From the NCBI GenBank assembly GCA_017934045.1, contig JAGBKK010000025.1, positions 1-64,000 on the forward strand: a stretch of 64,000 nt of DNA, given 5' to 3'. The DNA comes from Neisseriaceae bacterium. GTDB taxonomy: Bacteria > Pseudomonadota > Gammaproteobacteria > Burkholderiales > Neisseriaceae. Numbering within the stretch: position 1 is the stretch's first letter; the number at the start of each line of letters is the position of its first letter. A program made the translations under genes and the position numbers. Under the pieces are notes generated by a model. It worked only from the letters and a program-made list of their open reading frames with translations, was not told where the DNA came from and ran no database searches. Shown here piece after piece: positions 8,822 to 18,303 of this stretch.

Positions 8822-9170
8822 CCTTACTGGACAAGCGATAAGCCGGGTTCTGTCGTTGAGCAGTCATTCATCTTGATATGCCGTTGCCGACATATTCTAA
8901 GCGACCTACCCGAACACGCTACGGGTCGCAGCATGGTGTTCTGTTTGGTCTTGCTTCCAATGGGGTTTAGCCTGCCACGCCCGTTACCGTGCGTGCGGTG
9001 TGCTCTTACCACGCCTTTTCACCCTTACCCACAAGGGGCGGTTTATTTTCTGTGCCACTTTCCGTCATCTTACGATGCCTATCCGTTAGATAGCATTGCA
9101 CCCTGCGAAGCCCGGACTTTCCTCCCTATTCTTGAAGAATACAGCGACTGCTTGCCTGTCCAATAAGGGA
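8822..9170 (-). ncRNA. rnpB: RNase P RNA (class A)
   Basis: Read on the minus strand, the region holds the universal core GAGGAAAGTCCGGGC near the 5' end and the conserved CCCGGCTTAT near the 3' end. The two ends pair as helix P1: CCTTATTGGACA with TGTCCAGTAAGG. GGT followed by TTTTTTATC after the P1 strand looks like the terminator. The ends are set by P1 and are good to a few bases. A possible -10 box (TACACT) lies just upstream of the 5' end. Confidence 0.95.
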
Positions 9171-9212
9171 GGGTGAGTGTAGCATATTTTGACTTTTCAG
9201 GCTGCCTGAAAA

Positions 9213-10283
9213 TCACCCATACGCCTTTTGCAATACGCTTAACCATTTTGCATTATCTTCTGGTTTGCCAATGGTAATGCGGACGCAATTTTTAAGCAGT
9301 GGGTGCATTTTGGATAAGTTTTTAATTAAAAAACCGTTTTGCAACAGCAAATTAAAACACTCTTCGGCATTCGGCACTTTGACGGTTAAAAAATTGGCTT
9401 CGGACGGATAAACTGTAACGCCTTTTATATCTTCTAATTTAGCGAATGCTATTTCTCGTTCTGATTTTAATAGATTGATATTATGGTTAATCCAATCTAT
9501 TTTTTCTAATGCAAATTTTGCCGCCGTTAAACTTAACTGATTCATATTGTAAGGCGGCAAAATTTTATTGAGTTCATTGATGATTTTCAGGCTGCCTGAA
9601 ACATAACCAATCCGTAATCCTGCAAAGCCAATTTTGCTGAATGTGCGTAATACCAATAAATTATCGATTTCGCCAGCTTGGGATAAAAAACTATCGGACG
9701 AAAACGCACCGTAGGCTTCGTCAATCACCACCAATCCTGTGGCTGCCTGAATAATTTGTTCGACCATTTCGCGTGGATAACGCGTGCCTGTGGGGTTGTT
9801 GGGATAGGCGATAAAAATAAGTGCAGGTTGGTGCTGTTTGATTTTTTCTAAAACACTATCTAAATTCAGCGTTAAATCGTCATTACAAGGCACGCCAATA
9901 TATTGCATACCAAAGAGTTCGGCGTTGCGGCGATACATCACAAATGTGGGTTCAATCGCCATAACTTTGGCGTTCGGCTTGGCAAGCAACATCGTGATAA
10001 ACTGAATTAACTCGTCCGAACCGTTGCCCAAAGCCACGCTTGCCGTTTGTGGAATGTGAAAAGCGGCTTTGAGTTGAGGAATAAAATCGTCCGCCGCAAT
10101 ATTGGGATACAGCCGAATGGGAGCGTTCATCAAGCGTTTGCCCAATTCGCTTTGCATATCAGGCGGAAAATCATACGGACTTTCCATTGCGTCCAATTTC
10201 ACACAATTTTCAGGCACATTCGCCACATGATAGGCAGATGACGCCAAAATATCGGCACGAATTAAATCGGATAGAGATTTCAT
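9213..10283 (-). CDS. hisC: Histidinol-phosphate aminotransferase
   Basis: The 356-aa PLP enzyme converts imidazole-acetol phosphate and glutamate to histidinol phosphate. Family features include LGNGSDELI, the aspartate/tyrosine region VVIDEAYGAF and the PLP lysine in RTFSKIGFAGLRIGY. The ATG at 10283 is preceded by TTTAAGG. The open frame continues upstream through the tRNA-Ser gene, but that part is not protein. hisC follows the tRNA on the same strand and may be co-transcribed with it; no other his gene is nearby. Confidence 0.93.
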   Translation of the reverse strand: MKSLSDLIRADILASSAYHVANVPENCVKLDAMESPYDFPPDMQSELGKRLMNAPIRLYPNIAADDFIPQLKAAFHIPQTASVALGNGSDELIQFITMLLAKPNAKVMAIEPTFVMYRRNAELFGMQYIGVPCNDDLTLNLDSVLEKIKQHQPALIFIAYPNNPTGTRYPREMVEQIIQAATGLVVIDEAYGAFSSDSFLSQAGEIDNLLVLRTFSKIGFAGLRIGYVSGSLKIINELNKILPPYNMNQLSLTAAKFALEKIDWINHNINLLKSEREIAFAKLEDIKGVTVYPSEANFLTVKVPNAEECFNLLLQNGFLIKNLSKMHPLLKNCVRITIGKPEDNAKWLSVLQKAYG

Positions 10284-10337
10284 TACCTTAAACCTTTGAA
10301 TGGTCAATTGAGAAGAACACGACTTAAACGAGAGATT

Positions 10338-10431
10338 TGGCGGAGAATGAGGGATTCGAACCCTCGATACAAGTTTTAGCTCGTATGCTCCCTTAGCAGG
10401 GGAGTGCCTTCGACCACTCGGCCAATTCTCC
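10338..10431 (-). tRNA. tRNA-Ser(GCT)
   Basis: On the minus strand the sequence starts GGAGAATTGGCCGAGTGG and ends in the T-arm GGTTCGAATCC and acceptor ATTCTCC, then G and an encoded CCA. The anticodon loop CTGCTAA gives GCT. A long variable arm, typical of tRNA-Ser, lies between anticodon and T-arm. Confidence 0.96.
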
Positions 10432-10477
10432 GACACTTGTAGAAACGGTGGATTGTATTATAAGCGTAGCCGTTTTG

Positions 10478-13240
10478 TCAATGTGCCTTTTCCCAATTTT
10501 CACCTACGCCAACTTCTGCTAACAATGGCACGGACAATTCTGCTACACCTGCCATTAACTTGGGTAATGTTTGGCAGACAATTTCTTGTTCATTTTCAGG
10601 AACTTGTAAAATCAATTCGTCATGCACTTGCATAATAATTTGGCTTTTCAGGCTGCCTGAAATTAACCAGTCATCAACCGCAATCATCGCTTTTTTAATT
10701 ATATCGGACGCGGTGCCTTGCATCGGGGCATTGACGGCGGCGCGTTCGGCGGCGGCTTGTTTGAGTTTGTTGCTGGCGTTGATTTCGGGCAAATACAGCC
10801 GTCTGCCAAACAGGGTTTCCACAAAGCCGTTGAGATGGGCTTGTTGTTTGGTGCGTTCGATATACTCGGCAACCGCTGGATAACGAGCAAAATAGCGTTC
10901 GATAAAGTTTTGTGCGTCTTGTGGGTCTATGTTCAAACTTTGGGCTAATCCGTACCACCCCATGCCGTAAATCAAGCCGAAGTTAATGGTTTTGGCATAG
11001 CGGCGTTGTTCGCTGGACACCTTTTCAGGCAGCGTATTAAACACTTCGGCGGCGGTTCTGCGGTGTATGTCTTCACCTTGATTAAAGGCGGTGATTAAGC
11101 CTGTATCGCCTGATAAATGTGCCATTATTCGCAGTTCAATTTGTGAATAATCGGCGGAAATAATGCAGTGCGTAGGCGGTGCAATAAAGGCTTGGCGGAT
11201 TTTTCTGCCTTGTTCGGTGCGTATGGGAATGTTTTGCAAGTTGGGATTGTTGCTCGCCAATCGCCCTGTAACCGCCACTGCTTGGGCGTAAGTGGTATGC
11301 ACTCTGCCGTTTGCGTCTAATAATTGCGGCAGTTTGTCGGTATAAGTGGATTTAAGTTTTGCCAAGCCCCTGTTTTCTAAAATAATTTTTGGTAGTGGAT
11401 AATCCAACGCCAACTTTTCTAACACGGCTTCGTTGGTGGAAAATTCACCTGTGGGCGTTTTTTTCACCCCTTTGGTGGGAATGCCTAATTTATTAAACAA
11501 AATTTCTTGTAATTGTTTGGGTGAATTTAAGTTAAATGGCTGTCCTGCCAGTTGATACGCTTGCTGTTCTAATTGCAAGATTTGCGAACCTAACTCATTA
11601 CTTTGTTTATATAATTCATCTTTATCAATTAAAACGCCAGTGCGTTCCATTTGAAATAAAATATTTGCCACAGGCAATTCTAATTCTTCATATAATTTCA
11701 GGCTGCCTGAATTCATTTTTTCACGCAATAAGTTTTCCAAACGCAAAGCGTAATCAGCGTCTTGGCAAGCATATTCGCAGGCTTTTTCCAACGGCACTTC
11801 GGCAAAGGAAATTTGCTTTTTGCCTTTGCCGCATAAATCTTCAAATTTAATCGTGGTGTGCTGAAAATGGCGTTCGCACAAATCGTCTAAATTGTGCGAC
11901 AAGTGGCTTTCCAACAAATAAGAAGCCAACATAGAATCGCCCACAATGCCCTGTAAATCAATGCCGTGATTTGCCAAAACATGGCGATCGTATTTTAAAT
12001 TTTGTCCGACTTTGTGTAAGTTTGGGTTTTGTAAAAATGGGGTCAAAGCGGATAAAATTTCTTTTTCTGTCAATAAGTTATCTAAAAATGTTAAAGTATG
12101 GGCAATCGGCACATACACCGCAATCCCTGCGGCAAACGCAAAACTTAACCCCACCAGCCGTGCGTCTTGCGGATTAAGCGAAGTGGTTTCGGTGTCAAAT
12201 CCCACTTTTTGAGCGTTTTGCAAACGATGACACAAATCATCTAAATCGTGTTGATTTTTCACGCAAAGATAATGCGTTTCCACTTTTTCAGGCTGCCTGA
12301 AAGATTGTTCAGATATATGTTCAGGCAGCCCAAATAAATCATCTGTTTGCTTATTTTCAGGCAGGCTAACAATCGTTTGAGAAGAAGATAACGCCTCTTC
12401 TGCCATTTTGATTAAACTTTTAAAACCCAACGCCTGAAAATGCGGCAAAAGTTGCGTGTAATCGGCATCTTTTCTTGCCAAATCGTCCAAAGAACACGGC
12501 AAATCAACATTATCTTTTAATAAAATCAATTGTTTAGATAAAGGTAAATGCGGTAGAGCAGAACGCAAATTATCCCCAATTTTGCCACCGATTTTGTCCG
12601 CATTTGCCAGTAAATTATCCAACGAACCAAACTCTGCCAACCATTTTGCCGCCGTTTTCGCCCCACATTTTTCCACGCCTGGCACATTATCCACTTTGTC
12701 GCCCACCAGCGTTAAATAATCGACAATCTGTTCAGGATATACCACAAACTTGGCAAAAACGCCGTCTCGGTTATAGACTGCGTCTTTCATTGTATCGATA
12801 ATGGTGATTTCGTCATTCACCAACTGCATTAAATCCTTGTCGCCCGAAGAAATGGCAACCTGAAAACCGTTTTCACGCCCTTTTTTTGCCAAAGTCGCAA
12901 TCACATCATCGGCTTCCACGCCAGAAATGCCCAACACATGCCAGCCTGACAATGCAGCCAAAACACGAATTTTTTCCGCTTGCGGACGCAAATCATCAGG
13001 CATAGGCGGACGATTCGCCTTATATTCAGGATACAAATCGTGGCGAAAATTTTTGCCTTTTTCATCAAAAACCACCGCACAATGAGTATAATCAGTGGTT
13101 TGCGTGCTTAATTTTCGCAACATATTCAGCATAGCAAACAACGCCCCAGTCGGTTCACCCTGTGGCGAAGTCAAAGGCGGAGCGGCGTGATACGCACGAT
13201 ATAAATAAGATGAACCATCAACCAACAGTAATTTTTTCAT
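10478..13240 (-). CDS. polA: DNA polymerase I
   Basis: The 920-aa protein has the three domains of PolA: 5' nuclease (starts MKKLLLVDGSSYLYRAYHA), 3'-5' exonuclease (GFDTETTSLNP) and family A polymerase. Polymerase motif A is DYSQIELR, motif B includes KTINFGLIYGMG, and motif C is VHDELILQV at about 872. It fills gaps in excision repair and removes Okazaki primers. Uptake sequences are translated in the linker between domains and elsewhere (SFRQPEK, MNSGSLK, LISGSLKS), all apparently in loops. The stop is 47 bp before the tRNA-Ser gene. Confidence 0.97.
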   Translation of the reverse strand: MKKLLLVDGSSYLYRAYHAAPPLTSPQGEPTGALFAMLNMLRKLSTQTTDYTHCAVVFDEKGKNFRHDLYPEYKANRPPMPDDLRPQAEKIRVLAALSGWHVLGISGVEADDVIATLAKKGRENGFQVAISSGDKDLMQLVNDEITIIDTMKDAVYNRDGVFAKFVVYPEQIVDYLTLVGDKVDNVPGVEKCGAKTAAKWLAEFGSLDNLLANADKIGGKIGDNLRSALPHLPLSKQLILLKDNVDLPCSLDDLARKDADYTQLLPHFQALGFKSLIKMAEEALSSSQTIVSLPENKQTDDLFGLPEHISEQSFRQPEKVETHYLCVKNQHDLDDLCHRLQNAQKVGFDTETTSLNPQDARLVGLSFAFAAGIAVYVPIAHTLTFLDNLLTEKEILSALTPFLQNPNLHKVGQNLKYDRHVLANHGIDLQGIVGDSMLASYLLESHLSHNLDDLCERHFQHTTIKFEDLCGKGKKQISFAEVPLEKACEYACQDADYALRLENLLREKMNSGSLKLYEELELPVANILFQMERTGVLIDKDELYKQSNELGSQILQLEQQAYQLAGQPFNLNSPKQLQEILFNKLGIPTKGVKKTPTGEFSTNEAVLEKLALDYPLPKIILENRGLAKLKSTYTDKLPQLLDANGRVHTTYAQAVAVTGRLASNNPNLQNIPIRTEQGRKIRQAFIAPPTHCIISADYSQIELRIMAHLSGDTGLITAFNQGEDIHRRTAAEVFNTLPEKVSSEQRRYAKTINFGLIYGMGWYGLAQSLNIDPQDAQNFIERYFARYPAVAEYIERTKQQAHLNGFVETLFGRRLYLPEINASNKLKQAAAERAAVNAPMQGTASDIIKKAMIAVDDWLISGSLKSQIIMQVHDELILQVPENEQEIVCQTLPKLMAGVAELSVPLLAEVGVGENWEKAH

Positions 13241-13280
13241 TTTTTAATCCTTTCAGGCAGCCTGAAACGCTCTATTTTCC

Positions 13281-14633
13281 TTATTTCTGCCAATAACTTT
13301 TAATATTCACAAATTCATACAAACCAAATTCCGATAATTCGCGTCCGAAGCCTGATGATTTCACACCGCCAAACGGCAGACGCAAGTCGCTGCTGGTGTG
13401 GCGGTTGATAAATACACTGCCGACATTGAGTTTCTGCCCTAAACGCCAAGCGGCGTTCGTGTCGGCAGAATAAATGCACGCACCCAAACCAAAGGGGCTG
13501 TGGTTGGCAATGTCGATTGCATTTTCGGCATTATCAGCTCGAAACACGGCGGCGACTGTGCCGAACACTTCTTCGCGTGCCACTTTGGCAGAGAGTGGCA
13601 CGCAGTCTAAAACCGTGGCAGGATACGAATGCGGCGTTTCAGGCAACACACCGCCCAATAATAATTTCGCACCGCAAGCAACCGCATCATCAACCAAGTC
13701 TTGCATTTGCCTTGCGGCGTTATCCAAATGCAAACAAGCCAGCGTGGTTTCAGGTAAGCCAGGGTCGCCTGATTGCAATTGTTTGCAATGACGCAAAAAT
13801 TCGCTCATAAAATCGTCCGCAATTTCAGGCACTAAAATAATGCGTTTGGCGGCATTGCACGACTGCCCTGCATCGCGAAATCGTGAATGACAAGCGTCTT
13901 TTGCTGCTGCCTGAATATCTGCGTCTTTTAACACAATAAACGCATTGCTGCCGCCCAATTCCAAAACGCATTTTTTCAAATATTTGCCTGCAATTTGTGC
14001 CAAATGCCGTCCTGTTTTGGCTGAACCCGTAAAAGCCAAAGCGTCTGTATTGACAATCGCTTGCTCAATATCATCGTGCGATAAAAAGGCTGCCTGCAAA
14101 GGTAAATCTTCACCCACCAAATCAAACAGCATTTCAGTAACTCGCCCCACGGTGGGTGCTGGTTTCACCAAACACGCATTGCCTGCACACAAAGCAGGCA
14201 CGGCAAAACGCAACACTTGCCACACGGGGTAATTCCACGGCATCACCGCCAACACCAGTCCCAACGGTTCAAACGCAATTTGACTTAAAGACGCAGTCGT
14301 AGCCACAGTTTTGCGAGCCAACAATTCAGGGGCAAGATGAACATAATACTGAATTAACGCCAACGATTTTTGCACTTCCGCACGGCATTCAGGCAAACAG
14401 CGTCCGACTTCCTGACAAATGGCATTGGCTATGCGTTCGGCATTTTGAGACAAGCGTTCAGCAAAGGAAGACAAGGCTTTTGTGCGTTGCGTAATATTTG
14501 CCACGGCAAAATCCGCCTGCTGTCGGCGTAAGTGGGCGATTTGTTGTTCAGTCGTCTGCCAATCATCACACGCACGGCGATAAATTTCACGATTGTGGAA
14601 AATATCTTGGGAAATAAAATAGTGAGTCATCAT
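13281..14633 (-). CDS. NAD(P)-dependent aldehyde dehydrogenase, succinate-semialdehyde type
   Basis: The 450-aa protein has the aldehyde dehydrogenase fold with the catalytic cysteine at 259 (DAGQSCNA) and general-base glutamate at 225 (LELGGSN). The coenzyme motif FTGSAKTG is at about 201-208. It looks closest to the short succinate-semialdehyde dehydrogenase group (Sad/YneI-like), but the aldehyde is not proven by sequence. It sits 10 bp after pepP and the two may share a transcript. Two tandem ATG codons are possible starts. Confidence 0.85.
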   Translation of the reverse strand: MMTHYFISQDIFHNREIYRRACDDWQTTEQQIAHLRRQQADFAVANITQRTKALSSFAERLSQNAERIANAICQEVGRCLPECRAEVQKSLALIQYYVHLAPELLARKTVATTASLSQIAFEPLGLVLAVMPWNYPVWQVLRFAVPALCAGNACLVKPAPTVGRVTEMLFDLVGEDLPLQAAFLSHDDIEQAIVNTDALAFTGSAKTGRHLAQIAGKYLKKCVLELGGSNAFIVLKDADIQAAAKDACHSRFRDAGQSCNAAKRIILVPEIADDFMSEFLRHCKQLQSGDPGLPETTLACLHLDNAARQMQDLVDDAVACGAKLLLGGVLPETPHSYPATVLDCVPLSAKVAREEVFGTVAAVFRADNAENAIDIANHSPFGLGACIYSADTNAAWRLGQKLNVGSVFINRHTSSDLRLPFGGVKSSGFGRELSEFGLYEFVNIKSYWQK

Positions 14634-14643
14634 ATTTAAAGTT

Positions 14644-15921
14644 TCAGGCTGCCATCAGCGTTTCAATTTCATCAATTTCTTTGGGTGCGTCCGCTGTATA
14701 AACTTCGCAAGCGTTTTTGCCCACAATCACATTGTCTTCAATGCGAATGCCAATGCCACGAAATTCAGGTGGAATATCAGGTTCATCAGGGATATACAAA
14801 CCAGGTTCCACCGTTAAGCACATATTTGTCTGCAAGGCTTTGCGTTCGCCCACATCATGCACATCTAAACCCAAAAAATGCCCAATACCGTGCATATAAA
14901 AACGGCGAAACGCTTGTTTTTTCAATAACATATTGAGGCTGCCTGAAAGTAATTTCAAATCCAGCAAACCTTGGGTAAGCATTTCTTCGGACACTTTGTG
15001 CAGTTTTTCGTAAGCAACGCCTGCTTTCACGGCGTTAATCACCGCTTTATTGGTTGCCAAAACCACTTCATACACCGCTTTTTGAGCAGGCGTAAATTTG
15101 CCATTCACAGGAAACGAACGCGAAATATCACCTGCGTAATTGTGCCATTCCGCCCCTGCGTCCATCATCAGCACATCGCCGTTTTTTAATTTGTCTTGAT
15201 TATCAATGTAATGCAAAATGCACGCATTTTTACCGCCTGCCACAATGGTGTTATACGCAGGATTTCTTGCACCGTATTGAAAAAACGCTGATAAAACAAG
15301 ACCTTCAATTTGATATTCCCACATATTGGGGCGAACAGATTTCATTGCCTGAATATGTCCTGCCGCACTGATTTTGGCGGCTTGACGCAGAAAATCCAAT
15401 TCCACAGCGTCTTTAATCAGTCGCATATCTCGCAAAATGGCTTGCAAATCCGCACAAATTTCTTGCGGTTTATGTTTTTTGGTTTGCAAAGAAAACCACG
15501 GACGCAACACTTCTTTATCTAATTTACGATTTTGTTTTGAGATAAAAAACAAGCGTTTATGACCTTTCAGGCAGCCTGAAATGCGTTTTTTGAACTGTTC
15601 AATATCATACGATTTATCCATACGATATTGCCCACAAGCGTTTGCCACGCCACAACGCAAACCGTCCCAAATTTCGCGTTGTGGGTCTTTATCGCGACAA
15701 AATAAAATACTTTCGCGTTTTCCACCGTCCAACACCAAAACCGCGTCAGGTTCGTTAAAACCTGTTAAGTAGAAAAAATTGCTGTCTTGGCGATACGGAT
15801 AATAAGTGTCGTTCGAGCGGCGGCGTTCAGGAGCGGCGTAAATCACTGCCACACCGTCTGTGCCGATTTTATCCAGCACTTTTTGACGGCGAATAACGCA
15901 TTGTGCAATGTAGTTTTCCAT
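14644..15921 (-). CDS. pepP: Xaa-Pro aminopeptidase
   Basis: The 425-aa enzyme removes N-terminal residues that precede proline. The pita-bread metallopeptidase ligands are visible: the two aspartates in MMDAGAEWHNYAGDISRSF, the histidine in HGIGHFLGLDVHD, and the glutamates in TVEPGLYIP and IRIEDNV. The N-terminal domain with YPYRQDSNFFYLTGF is typical of PepP. ATG at 15921 is preferred; an in-frame TTG lies 9 bases upstream. SGCLK and LSGSLN are uptake-sequence peptides. The stop codon and last residues (MAA) come from a partial uptake sequence. Confidence 0.93.
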   Translation of the reverse strand: MENYIAQCVIRRQKVLDKIGTDGVAVIYAAPERRRSNDTYYPYRQDSNFFYLTGFNEPDAVLVLDGGKRESILFCRDKDPQREIWDGLRCGVANACGQYRMDKSYDIEQFKKRISGCLKGHKRLFFISKQNRKLDKEVLRPWFSLQTKKHKPQEICADLQAILRDMRLIKDAVELDFLRQAAKISAAGHIQAMKSVRPNMWEYQIEGLVLSAFFQYGARNPAYNTIVAGGKNACILHYIDNQDKLKNGDVLMMDAGAEWHNYAGDISRSFPVNGKFTPAQKAVYEVVLATNKAVINAVKAGVAYEKLHKVSEEMLTQGLLDLKLLSGSLNMLLKKQAFRRFYMHGIGHFLGLDVHDVGERKALQTNMCLTVEPGLYIPDEPDIPPEFRGIGIRIEDNVIVGKNACEVYTADAPKEIDEIETLMAA

Positions 15922-16071
15922 AAAATCCAATACTTTTTTTATTGATAAGCGGTGTAGTATAAATCTTTTTCGTCCAAAATATTATTCAGGCTGCCTGAAA
16001 AAATAAACCCAAACAAAGCAACAAAATCGGATAAAATCCCCCATATTTCCGTTCTTAAAAGGACACAGCCC

Positions 16072-16404
16072 ATGAAAACCTTTTATTTAGCCATTAAAAT
16101 CATCATTTTACTGATACTGTTGTTTTTTGCAGTACAAAACACGCAAGTGGTTGATTTTTACTGGTTTGGCAAAGGTGGCGTGCGTTTGCCGTTAATTGCC
16201 TTAATGTTTATCGCATTTGCGGTGGGGGCATTGTTTGGTATGTTTGCTATGTTGGGGCGTATTCTCACTTTGCGGGGCGAGAATAATTCACTCAAACGAG
16301 AACTGAAAAAAGCCGAAAAATCGGTAGAACAATATATTGAAAACGAAATTTCCGTTCATTCAGCTTTATCGGCTGATGAACAAAAAAATCAAACAAAGGG
16401 ATAA
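16072..16404 (+). CDS. lapA: LapA-domain (DUF1049) membrane protein
   Basis: The 110-aa protein has two hydrophobic segments (about residues 5-23 and 38-62) with the family motif AVQNTQVVDFYWFG between them and a charged cytoplasmic helix at the C-terminus. LapA proteins help control lipopolysaccharide assembly in the inner membrane; the role here is by homology. AAAAGGACA lies upstream of the ATG. The gene ends six bases before ispDF and is probably co-transcribed with it. Confidence 0.85.
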   Translation: MKTFYLAIKIIILLILLFFAVQNTQVVDFYWFGKGGVRLPLIALMFIAFAVGALFGMFAMLGRILTLRGENNSLKRELKKAEKSVEQYIENEISVHSALSADEQKNQTKG

Positions 16405-16410
16405 ACCATT

Positions 16411-17640
16411 ATGAATCCAAAAACAGGGGCATGCACCGTTGCACTTATTCCTGCCGCAGGTCGTGGTATGCGTTTTGCTGGCGATTTACCCAAGCAATAT
16501 GTTGAAGTAGCAGGTGAAAGTGTGTTGTTTCGCACACTAAAAGCTATGGCTGATACACAATCTTTTGATTTATTAACCGTGGTTATATCACCTGATGATA
16601 CACATTTTGAACAAATCAGGCTGCCTGAAAATGTGGCTTTATTAGATAAAAATTTTGAATTTGGCACACCCAAAATACCGTTAATGGTGCTGAAAATGGG
16701 CGGTAAAACGCGTGCAGAAAGTGTGTCTAACGGTTTGAAATTTTTAATGGAAGAAAAATGGTTGGACAAAGACGACACCATTGCGGTGCATGACGCAGCA
16801 CGGTGCTATGTGAATGTTGATGATATTCAGCGTCTATTAAAATGCGACTGTCCTGACGGTGCAATTTTGGCACTCCCCTGTGCGGATACCCTGAAAGTGG
16901 CAGATGAAAGCGGTCGCATTGCAGACACCGTATCGCGTGAAAATGTGTGGTTAGCCCAAACACCGCAAGCCTTTCCAGCAGGCTTACTGTTTGAAGCGAT
17001 GAGTAAAGCCAATTTGAGCGAAATCACCGATGAAGCGTCTGCGGTGGAAAAATTGGGACGCAAGCCACAAGCGATTTCAGGCAGCCTGAACAATATTAAA
17101 CTCACGCGTCCCGAAGATAAAGCGTTTTTAGAACAACTGTTGGAGCAAAATATGCAAATGCGTGTGGGGCAAGGTTGCGATGTTCATCGCTTGGTGGAAG
17201 GTCGTCCGTTGATTTTGGGCGGTGTGGAAATTCCATTTGATAAAGGTTTGGAAGGTCATTCAGACGCAGACGCTCTGTTACACGCCATTACAGACGCTTT
17301 GTTGGGTGCGGTTGGCTGGGGCGACATTGGTACGCAATTTCCTGACAACGATGAAGCGTACAAAAATGCCAACAGTGCTGAATTGTTACAAAAAGTTTGG
17401 ACAAAAATTCAAAAAGACGGCTGGCAGATTAACAATATCGATACCACCATCATCGCCCAAACGCCGAAATTAGCCGAATTTATTCCGCCAATGAAGAAAA
17501 AAATCGGCGAAGTGCTGAAAATTTCCGAACACAATATCGGCATTAAAGCCAAAACCAATGAAAATTTAGGCTATTTGGGCAGAAGTGAAGCGATTGAAGC
17601 CCAAGCGGCAGTGCTGTTACAAAAATTTCAGGCAGCCTGA
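16411..17640 (+). CDS. ispDF: Fused IspD-IspF isoprenoid enzyme
   Basis: One uninterrupted 409-aa frame covers two successive non-mevalonate pathway enzymes. Residues 1-240 are IspD (CDP-ME synthesis): IPAAGRGMRF (13-22), KQY (28-30), DAAR (128-131) and NIKLTRPED (228-236). Residues 250-409 are IspF (MEcPP synthesis): DVHR (257-260), GGVEIP, HSDAD (283-287). They are joined by a short linker around LEQNMQM. IspD is slightly enlarged around residues 65-95, where an uptake sequence gives IRLPEN. Neisseria have separate ispD and ispF genes (from memory). The C-terminus FQAA is again an uptake-sequence stop. Confidence 0.93.
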   Translation: MNPKTGACTVALIPAAGRGMRFAGDLPKQYVEVAGESVLFRTLKAMADTQSFDLLTVVISPDDTHFEQIRLPENVALLDKNFEFGTPKIPLMVLKMGGKTRAESVSNGLKFLMEEKWLDKDDTIAVHDAARCYVNVDDIQRLLKCDCPDGAILALPCADTLKVADESGRIADTVSRENVWLAQTPQAFPAGLLFEAMSKANLSEITDEASAVEKLGRKPQAISGSLNNIKLTRPEDKAFLEQLLEQNMQMRVGQGCDVHRLVEGRPLILGGVEIPFDKGLEGHSDADALLHAITDALLGAVGWGDIGTQFPDNDEAYKNANSAELLQKVWTKIQKDGWQINNIDTTIIAQTPKLAEFIPPMKKKIGEVLKISEHNIGIKAKTNENLGYLGRSEAIEAQAAVLLQKFQAA

Positions 17641-17740
17641 AAAATAATTTGAATGCTCGTTGTCGGGTGGGCATTCTTACCCACCAACGCACCGCAAGGT
17701 GCGGTGAAAGTGTTTCAGGTAGCCTGAACAAGGATAAACA

Positions 17741-18007
17741 ATGAATCAAGAACAACCACTGTTACAATTCCCTTGCGAATTTATGATTAAAGCCGTGGGG
17801 CTTGCGTCTGATGATTTTGCCGACTTGATTTTAGGCTTGGTCAAACAACACGCCCCCGATACGCAATCTTCACAAATCACACTAAAAGAAAGTGGCAAAG
17901 GCAATTTTTTGTCTGCCACCATTAAAATTCACGCCTTTTCGCAACAACAATTAGACAATATTTACCGCACACTCACTTCGCACGAGCAGATTAAATTTGT
18001 TTTGTAG
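17741..18007 (+). CDS. YbeD-like (DUF493) protein
   Basis: The 88-aa protein starts with a core typical of the family (LLQFPCEFMIKAVG) followed by an alpha/beta ferredoxin-like pattern and ends in IKFVL. In E. coli YbeD lies next to lipB and its role is regulatory or unknown. AAGGAT precedes the ATG. The 100 bp before it hold a diverged uptake sequence (TTTCAGGTAGCCTGAAC) and a hairpin GGTGGGCATTCTTACCCACC. Confidence 0.82.
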   Translation: MNQEQPLLQFPCEFMIKAVGLASDDFADLILGLVKQHAPDTQSSQITLKESGKGNFLSATIKIHAFSQQQLDNIYRTLTSHEQIKFVL

Positions 18008-18049
18008 TATTATTCAACATTTCACAAATCAACCAAAAGGAATGCAAGT

Positions 18050-18268
18050 ATGAAAAAAATCTGTGCTTTGACCGCTGTTTTATGGTTAGCATCCTGCACT
18101 TGGGTGTCGTATGACGACAACGGACACACGCGTTGGCGACAAAAATATCCCACAGGCACACCCACTTATTATGAAGACGGTACTTATCAAAAAGACCACC
18201 GCTATCATCGCCACCGCCCCATACAAAAAGCCGTTACCAATAAAAGTGATACTCCAACCGCTGAATAA
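18050..18268 (+). CDS. Small lipoprotein, function unknown
   Basis: The 72-aa protein has a short signal peptide with a lipobox (WLASC, cysteine at 16) and a mature part rich in Tyr, His, Arg and Lys (for example DHRYHRHRP). AAAAGGAATG precedes the ATG. I do not recognise a family. It lies 42 bp after the ybeD-like gene and shares its terminator. The His-rich tail next to a copper ATPase gene could suggest metal contact, but the copA gene is on the other strand, so this is only a guess. Confidence 0.7.
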   Translation: MKKICALTAVLWLASCTWVSYDDNGHTRWRQKYPTGTPTYYEDGTYQKDHRYHRHRPIQKAVTNKSDTPTAE

Positions 18269-18272
18269 AATT

Positions 18273-18302
18273 TTTCAGGCTGCCTTTTCAGGCAGCCTGA
18301 AA
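18273..18302. terminator. Terminator made of two inverted uptake sequences
   Basis: TTTCAGGCTGCCT (18273-18285), a TTTC loop and AGGCAGCCTGAAA (18290-18302) form a perfect 13-bp stem. It lies between the lipoprotein gene and the convergent copA gene, so it can end both transcripts. Paired inverted uptake sequences used this way are well known in Neisseria. Confidence 0.88.
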
Positions 18303-18303
18303 T

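Noticed and set aside
8765..9166. Plus-strand open frame of 133 codons
   Set aside because: It is antisense to the RNase P RNA, which has its conserved core and P1 pairing.
10284..10436. Upstream extension of hisC by about 50 codons
   Set aside because: The extra codons are the tRNA-Ser gene read as protein, and a good ATG with TTTAAGG lies at 10283.
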